From Scatosoma sp045588185 (lineage in GTDB: Bacteria > Bacillota > Clostridia > Christensenellales > Borkfalkiaceae), in the NCBI GenBank assembly GCA_045588185.1, contig JAZNDR010000055.1, positions 1 to 9,402 on the forward strand: a stretch of DNA of 9,402 nucleotides. Direction: 5' to 3'. Both the position numbers and the translations under genes were made by a program. The notes under the pieces were generated by a model. The model did not search any database and was not told the origin of the DNA. It worked only from the letters and a program-made list of their open reading frames with translations. Below, in pieces: positions 6,108 through 9,402 of this stretch; positions within the stretch are counted from its first letter, which is position 1, and each line of letters opens with the position of its first letter.

Positions 6108-6491
6108 TTAATATTTTTTTGCAAACACACGAATACGCATATCCTGCGCTTCCACGCCGACGAGTAACGAATAATGCAAGGACAGCATAAACGAAGTATC
6201 CGTGAGAGAATAGGCAATTCGAGTGGTATGCGTTTCCACTTCGCCAACTGCCCCGTTTATGCCAAGCTCGCCCTGTGTTCGTTCGTTTTTTCGTAATTTT
6301 AAGGATAACGTATAATCGCCTCGACGGTCGATGAAAACGGTGCCGTTTTCCAATCGTACACTGACCTTGGCGTTCTCCTCACAATAATTGATTTGCACCA
6401 AACCGTGCGAAAGTATACCCTCCGCCTCGCGTGAAATTTCGCTTGTTTTGCCGTCTGCAACGGTGGTAATTGTGAGAAATAATTTATCCAT
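6108..6491 (-). CDS. DUF1934 (YwiB-like) beta-barrel protein
   Basis: A 127-residue protein made almost entirely of alternating beta strands, with no signal peptide or membrane segment. The pattern fits DUF1934/YwiB, a small calycin-like beta-barrel family of Firmicutes with no established function. It has an early 'EISREAEGIL' strand, a central charged strand with FIDRRGDYTLSLKL, then 'TQGELGINGAVGEVETHTTRIAYSL' ending in an 'LHYSLLV ... MRIRVF' pair. The assignment rests on this overall pattern. I chose the ATG at 6491, which has AAGAG a few bases upstream; a GTG at 6497 would add two residues. It is the first gene of an operon with the MBL-fold and Rho-family genes. Confidence 0.8.
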   Translation of the reverse strand: MDKLFLTITTVADGKTSEISREAEGILSHGLVQINYCEENAKVSVRLENGTVFIDRRGDYTLSLKLRKNERTQGELGINGAVGEVETHTTRIAYSLTDTSFMLSLHYSLLVGVEAQDMRIRVFAKKY

Positions 6492-6531
6492 TTTCACTCT
6501 TTTTCTTCATTATTCGACTTTTTTCGACATT

Positions 6532-6560
6532 ATTATAACAAATATTAAGGGAAAAGTAAA
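6532..6560 (-). promoter_or_regulatory. Promoter of the DUF1934-MBL-Rho operon
   Basis: On the minus strand, TTTACT (6560-6555), a 17-bp spacer and a perfect TATAAT (6537-6532), with TGT before the -10 forming an extended -10. The start is expected near 6525, giving a leader of about 35 nt. A direct repeat of GTCGAA (6528-6523 and 6518-6513, 10 bp apart) lies at and just after the predicted start. Confidence 0.8.
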
Positions 6561-6591
6561 GATTATTTTACATTTATTTTTTTATTTTTTT

Positions 6592-6632
6592 AAAATATTG
6601 AAAAACGGAAAGAGGGTTTCTCTTTCCGTTTT
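6592..6632 (-). terminator. Intrinsic terminator of tyrA
   Basis: A perfect 13-bp stem (6602-6614 with 6620-6632) has a 5-nt loop and runs into a T-rich tail on the minus strand. It begins 8 bp after the tyrA stop codon. The stem includes CGG and GAG blocks and is the cleanest terminator in the window. Confidence 0.92.
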
Positions 6633-6640
6633 ATTGCATT

Positions 6641-7465
6641 TTAATCGTTTCCGCGTTTGATCGTTTCACGAATCAATCTGCCCTCTTTCAGTGTTTCGGA
6701 CAGCTTCGCATCGTCGTTTGCTTTTAATGCGTCGCGGTATTCCGTTAAGTGTTCTATCAAGCCGTCTAACTCCCGAACGATATTTTCACGGTTACAAGCG
6801 TAGAGTGGTGTCCATACTTGTTCGTCAACGCCCGCAATACGGGTCATATCTTGAAAACTACCGCCCGTAAAGCCGTCGCAACGCTTGACCTGCGGGCTTT
6901 TTACGTAGGCGTTCGATACGATATGCGCAAGCTGTGAGGTGAGCGCGATTTTTTTATCGTGTTCAATCGCGGTACACTCAACGATTTTCCCAAAACCCAT
7001 CGCCGCGGCGTATTCTTTAACTTCCGCTATATCCTCTTCTTTTGTTTGCGGAGCGTGTGTAATAATGAGATTCGCGCCACGGAAGAGCTCGGGAGTTGCG
7101 GAAGCGATCCCCGAAGTTTCTTTACCCGCCATAGGGTGAATCCCCACATAGCGGTAATTTCTCGGCTGTTCGTATACCGCTTTTTCGGGTGCTTCCTTAA
7201 CACCGCATATATCGGTAACCAATGCGCCGTCCTTAAATTTCCCGTTTTTCAGATAATCGAGGGTTGCATACGGCGGAACGGCGATAAACACAACGTCGTA
7301 ATCCGCAATATTCTTGCCGCGTGCGCGGATATACCCTGCTTGTAAAGCGTACTGGACGGAAGCTTCGCTTCTGCCAAAACCGTCCACTTCATAACCTGCT
7401 TTCGTCAGCGCACCGCAAATAGACCCGCCGATAATCCCTAAACCGATGACCGCTATCTTTTTCAT
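6641..7465 (-). CDS. tyrA: Prephenate dehydrogenase
   Basis: A 274-residue NAD(P)-dependent enzyme that converts prephenate to 4-hydroxyphenylpyruvate in tyrosine biosynthesis. The Rossmann motif is GLGIIG (8-13). The active-site histidine is His110 in GIHPMAGKE. A second family block, HDKKIALTSQLAH (169-181), follows, and Arg209 in DMTRIA is in the position of the substrate-carboxylate arginine. The protein ends after the helical dimerisation domain and has no C-terminal ACT domain. It therefore probably lacks the tyrosine feedback site of the longer Bacillus-type enzymes. The ATG is 6 nt after GGAG. It has its own promoter and terminator; no other aromatic pathway gene is beside it. I see no T-box leader, since the 5' leader is only about 25 nt. 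Confidence 0.95.
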   Translation of the reverse strand: MKKIAVIGLGIIGGSICGALTKAGYEVDGFGRSEASVQYALQAGYIRARGKNIADYDVVFIAVPPYATLDYLKNGKFKDGALVTDICGVKEAPEKAVYEQPRNYRYVGIHPMAGKETSGIASATPELFRGANLIITHAPQTKEEDIAEVKEYAAAMGFGKIVECTAIEHDKKIALTSQLAHIVSNAYVKSPQVKRCDGFTGGSFQDMTRIAGVDEQVWTPLYACNRENIVRELDGLIEHLTEYRDALKANDDAKLSETLKEGRLIRETIKRGND

Positions 7466-7494
7466 AAAACGCTCCGTTTTTATAGCTTTTACTT

Positions 7495-7523
7495 ATCTTA
7501 ACACATTTTATAAAAAAATTCAA
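7495..7523 (-). promoter_or_regulatory. tyrA promoter
   Basis: On the minus strand, TTGAAT (7523-7518), a 17-bp spacer and TAAGAT (7500-7495), with TGT immediately before the -10 giving an extended -10. Transcription should start near 7488, leaving about 23 nt before the ATG, which is too short for a riboswitch or T-box. Confidence 0.75.
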
Positions 7524-7542
7524 GCAAACGCGGGCAATTGAT

Positions 7543-7575
7543 AAAAAAGAATGAACGAATTTTCGTCCATTCCTT
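7543..7575 (-). terminator. Intrinsic terminator of spoIIID
   Basis: An 11-12-bp stem (about 7549-7559 with 7564-7575) contains two G·U pairs in minus-strand RNA and is followed by six T residues (7548-7543 on the minus strand). It begins five bases after the spoIIID stop codon. The G·U pairs would be A·C mismatches in plus-strand RNA, which fixes the orientation. Confidence 0.85.
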
Positions 7576-7579
7576 TATT

Positions 7580-7831
7580 TTACGGTTTTCTGCTGTATTT
7601 TTTTCGCGTGGCGATACCCCCGCGAATGTGCCGTTCGTTTAAATTCTGTTCGAGCACCAAGCGCGTACGCTCGTATAACTCCTCGTCTATGTATTTCAAA
7701 CGTTCGGAAACGTCTTTATGTACGGTAGATTTGCTGACGTTAAAATGTGCGGAACACGCCCGTACGGTACAACCCGTCGCTATGATGTATTCCGCGCACT
7801 TTTTCGCCCGTTCCTCAATATAATCCCACAA
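7580..7831 (-). CDS. spoIIID: Stage III sporulation transcriptional regulator SpoIIID
   Basis: An 83-residue DNA-binding protein that activates and represses mother-cell genes during endospore formation. It matches SpoIIID along its whole length. The N-terminal 'DYIEERAKKCAEYIIATG' is followed by a helix-turn-helix with FNVSKSTVHKDVSERL (about 30-45), the most conserved block of the family. The basic ERHIRGGIATRKKY segment (66-79) corresponds to the C-terminal DNA-contacting helix. Family members are usually 80-95 residues. The start is TTG at 7831, 9 nt after GGAGG; no in-frame ATG or GTG precedes it and the first residues match the family. Its presence marks the organism as a spore former or descendant of one. 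It is monocistronic. Confidence 0.96.
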   Translation of the reverse strand: MWDYIEERAKKCAEYIIATGCTVRACSAHFNVSKSTVHKDVSERLKYIDEELYERTRLVLEQNLNERHIRGGIATRKKYSRKP

Positions 7832-7862
7832 GTTTCCCGACCTCCGTATTTGGTTACGAAAT

Positions 7863-7891
7863 ATATTATGTCGGTTTTTTGCGGATTATAA
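7863..7891 (-). promoter_or_regulatory. Candidate sigma-E-like promoter of spoIIID
   Basis: On the minus strand, TTATAAT (7891-7885) and CATAATAT (7870-7863) are separated by 14 bp. Compared with the Bacillus sigma-E consensus (-35 KHATATT, -10 CATACAMT) this is 6 of 7 and 6 of 8 matches by my count, and spoIIID is a sigma-E target in Bacillus. The TTATAAT element could alternatively be a sigma-A -10 box, but no good -35 lies 16-18 bp upstream of it. Confidence 0.5.
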
Positions 7892-7905
7892 CCTATTTTA
7901 TCCGT

Positions 7906-9402
7906 TTAGTCGTCTAATTTATACGGCATCGGGAATACCTGTTTCACGCTGCCCTCTTTATACCCTGCCACTTTCTGCGCACGGCTGCTTTGTACGGATA
8001 TCGCCGTTCTTTCCGTCGATAATTCGCTGACGGCGTTCGTATCGTCCACGATTGCCAAAAGGTACGGTTCGGTAACGAAACAAGCGGAAAGCACGCTTGC
8101 GCCGTCTTTTAATCCGACGATGATAGAACCTTTGCGGTAACGCTTGGACGGTTCGATTTGCGCGGCAATCACCCGTTTAAATCTACCCTCGGTGGTGGCG
8201 ATAACGACTTCGCCCTCTTCCTTTATTTGTTGCATAAGCACCACTTTATCGCCGTCGCGGAGCATAATACCGCGAACGCCCGCGGAAATTCTGCCCTGCG
8301 TGGGGATATCGTCTTTCAGGGCGTTCAGGCAAATGCCCTCTTTCGTGACGATAATAATCGTCGTATCCTCGTCGCCCGTATCCTCTTCAACGGCTAACAG
8401 CTCGTCTTCTTCGTTGAGCTTAACCGCTTGGAAGCTGTCTTTGCGCTGTTCGTATTCTGCCCAATCGGACTTTTTAATCATACCTTTGGCGGTGAAGAAC
8501 AGCAGACTGCCATACGGCAATTTTTCGTCCACGGCGAACAGCGAAACGACCTTTTCGCCCGTTTCCGCGTCCTTGGACAAATCTTTGAGCGTTACACCGC
8601 CATCCGAAAGTTTGCAATCGAGCTTGGGATCGGATATATCAAGCTTATGGCAATTACCGTAATTCGTAAATGCGAAAATGCGTTTATCCGTTTTGGTTTC
8701 CAGCGTTTTGACCGCAATCAGCGACGGTTTGAATTTACCGTCGAGAGGCTTTGTCAAAGCGTCGGCTTGCTTGCCCGTCAATACCTTGAATTTATCGTCC
8801 GCCGTATAAACGAGCGTACAGCGCATTCCCTCTTTTTTGACGGGAGCGGTAGAAACGAGTCCGTCCGCTTCCTCTCTTGTAAATACAAGCTTGGATTTCC
8901 TCGGCGTGGGATACGCTTTTTGGATTTCGAGGATTTCTTCCTTAACGACCTGCAACTGTAAATCTCCGCTCTTGGAAATCGCGGTGAGCTTTTTAATAAG
9001 CTGTTTAAGCTCTTTCAGTTCTTGTTCGAGTTTATAAATTTCCAGTTTTGTCAAGCGCGCCAAGCGCAAGTCAAGGATTGCCTGCGCCTGTGTTTCGGAA
9101 ATTTCAAAGCGTGCCATGAGCTTGCTTCTTGCGTCCGAGGTGCTTTCCGATTTTTTGATAATCGCGATTACTTCGTCGATATTTTGGACGGCGATTATCA
9201 AACCTTCCAAGATATGGCAACGCTGTTGCGCTTGCTTTAAATCGAACAGCGTTCTGCGCTTGATTACCTGCTGTTGGTATTTCACGTAATGGCGGATAAT
9301 CTCCATTAACCCAAGCTGTTGGGGCTTACCGTCGGCAATCACGACCATATTGATACCGAAGGTCACTTCCAAATCACTGTATTTATACAGACATTTTAAA
9401 AT
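7906..9402 (-). CDS. Type IIA DNA topoisomerase subunit A (GyrA/ParC), C-terminal part
   Basis: A partial gene: the reading frame is open to the window edge, so the N-terminal winged-helix and active-site tyrosine are outside. The visible 498 residues start in the tower domain ('LYKYSDLEVTFGINMV', a GyrA/ParC block). They continue through the long coiled coil with HILEGL and the gate region LDLRLARLTKLE. Then come six repeats of a beta-pinwheel C-terminal domain (e.g. IFAFTNYGNCHKL, LLFFTAKGMIKKS, GRISAGVRGIMLRDGD). The enzyme passes one DNA duplex through another. I see no GyrA box (QRRGGKG-type) at the first blade, where gyrase carries it. This favours a ParC-like (topoisomerase IV) or second GyrA-like subunit, but the N-terminal half and the partner subunit gene would be needed to decide. 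The TTG at 9372 is internal, not the start. Confidence 0.92.
   Translation of the reverse strand: MLKCLYKYSDLEVTFGINMVVIADGKPQQLGLMEIIRHYVKYQQQVIKRRTLFDLKQAQQRCHILEGLIIAVQNIDEVIAIIKKSESTSDARSKLMARFEISETQAQAILDLRLARLTKLEIYKLEQELKELKQLIKKLTAISKSGDLQLQVVKEEILEIQKAYPTPRKSKLVFTREEADGLVSTAPVKKEGMRCTLVYTADDKFKVLTGKQADALTKPLDGKFKPSLIAVKTLETKTDKRIFAFTNYGNCHKLDISDPKLDCKLSDGGVTLKDLSKDAETGEKVVSLFAVDEKLPYGSLLFFTAKGMIKKSDWAEYEQRKDSFQAVKLNEEDELLAVEEDTGDEDTTIIIVTKEGICLNALKDDIPTQGRISAGVRGIMLRDGDKVVLMQQIKEEGEVVIATTEGRFKRVIAAQIEPSKRYRKGSIIVGLKDGASVLSACFVTEPYLLAIVDDTNAVSELSTERTAISVQSSRAQKVAGYKEGSVKQVFPMPYKLDD

Noticed and set aside
6095..6247. 51-residue N-terminal extension of the MBL-fold hydrolase
   Set aside because: The family begins at MKIEYLGH. 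The extension is an out-of-frame reading of the DUF1934 gene.
7466..7500. T-box or riboswitch upstream of tyrA
   Set aside because: The predicted leader is only about 23 nt and no T-box sequence is visible.

Overview
The window looks like chromosomal DNA from an anaerobic, endospore-forming member of the Clostridia (low-GC Firmicutes). The main clues are a clear SpoIIID, an oxygen-sensitive class III ribonucleotide reductase with its activase, a CCA-encoding tRNA gene, AT-rich sigma-A-type promoters (several with a TGn extended -10) and intrinsic terminators. The family cannot be fixed from this sequence alone. Every gene I can support lies on the minus strand, so transcription runs from high to low coordinates. 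I see no insertion sequence, prophage, CRISPR array or other sign of recent transfer.

Layout in the direction of transcription: (1) 9402-7906, the C-terminal two thirds of a type IIA topoisomerase A subunit (GyrA/ParC family), cut by the window edge; (2) 7831-7580, spoIIID, behind a candidate sigma-E-like promoter and followed by a terminator; (3) 7465-6641, prephenate dehydrogenase (tyrA) as a single-gene unit with its own promoter and terminator; (4) 6491-3973, a tight three-gene operon of a DUF1934/YwiB-type beta-barrel protein, a UlaG-like metallo-beta-lactamase-fold hydrolase and a Rho-family protein; (5) 3624-200, the nrdD-nrdG operon plus a membrane-anchored SPOR-like protein, under a strong promoter carrying NrdR-type boxes; (6) 81-6, tRNA-Thr(CGT) with its own promoter.

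The nrd unit is the best understood: NrdG installs the glycyl radical on NrdD, NrdD makes dNTPs anaerobically, and the NrdR boxes around the promoter imply dATP/ATP-sensed repression. SpoIIID is the mother-cell regulator of sporulation. The Rho-family protein is the most unusual gene. Its fold and Walker motifs are recognisable, but the positions matching the E. coli Rho catalytic glutamate, arginine finger, R-loop lysine and primary RNA-binding aromatics are all replaced. It is therefore probably a diverged paralogue, not the housekeeping terminator. Other points of interest are a promoter built into the terminator of the neighbouring operon (tRNA-Thr), up to three NrdR-like boxes on one promoter, and an uncharacterised membrane protein at the end of the nrd operon. 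I did not find a clearly new multi-gene system.
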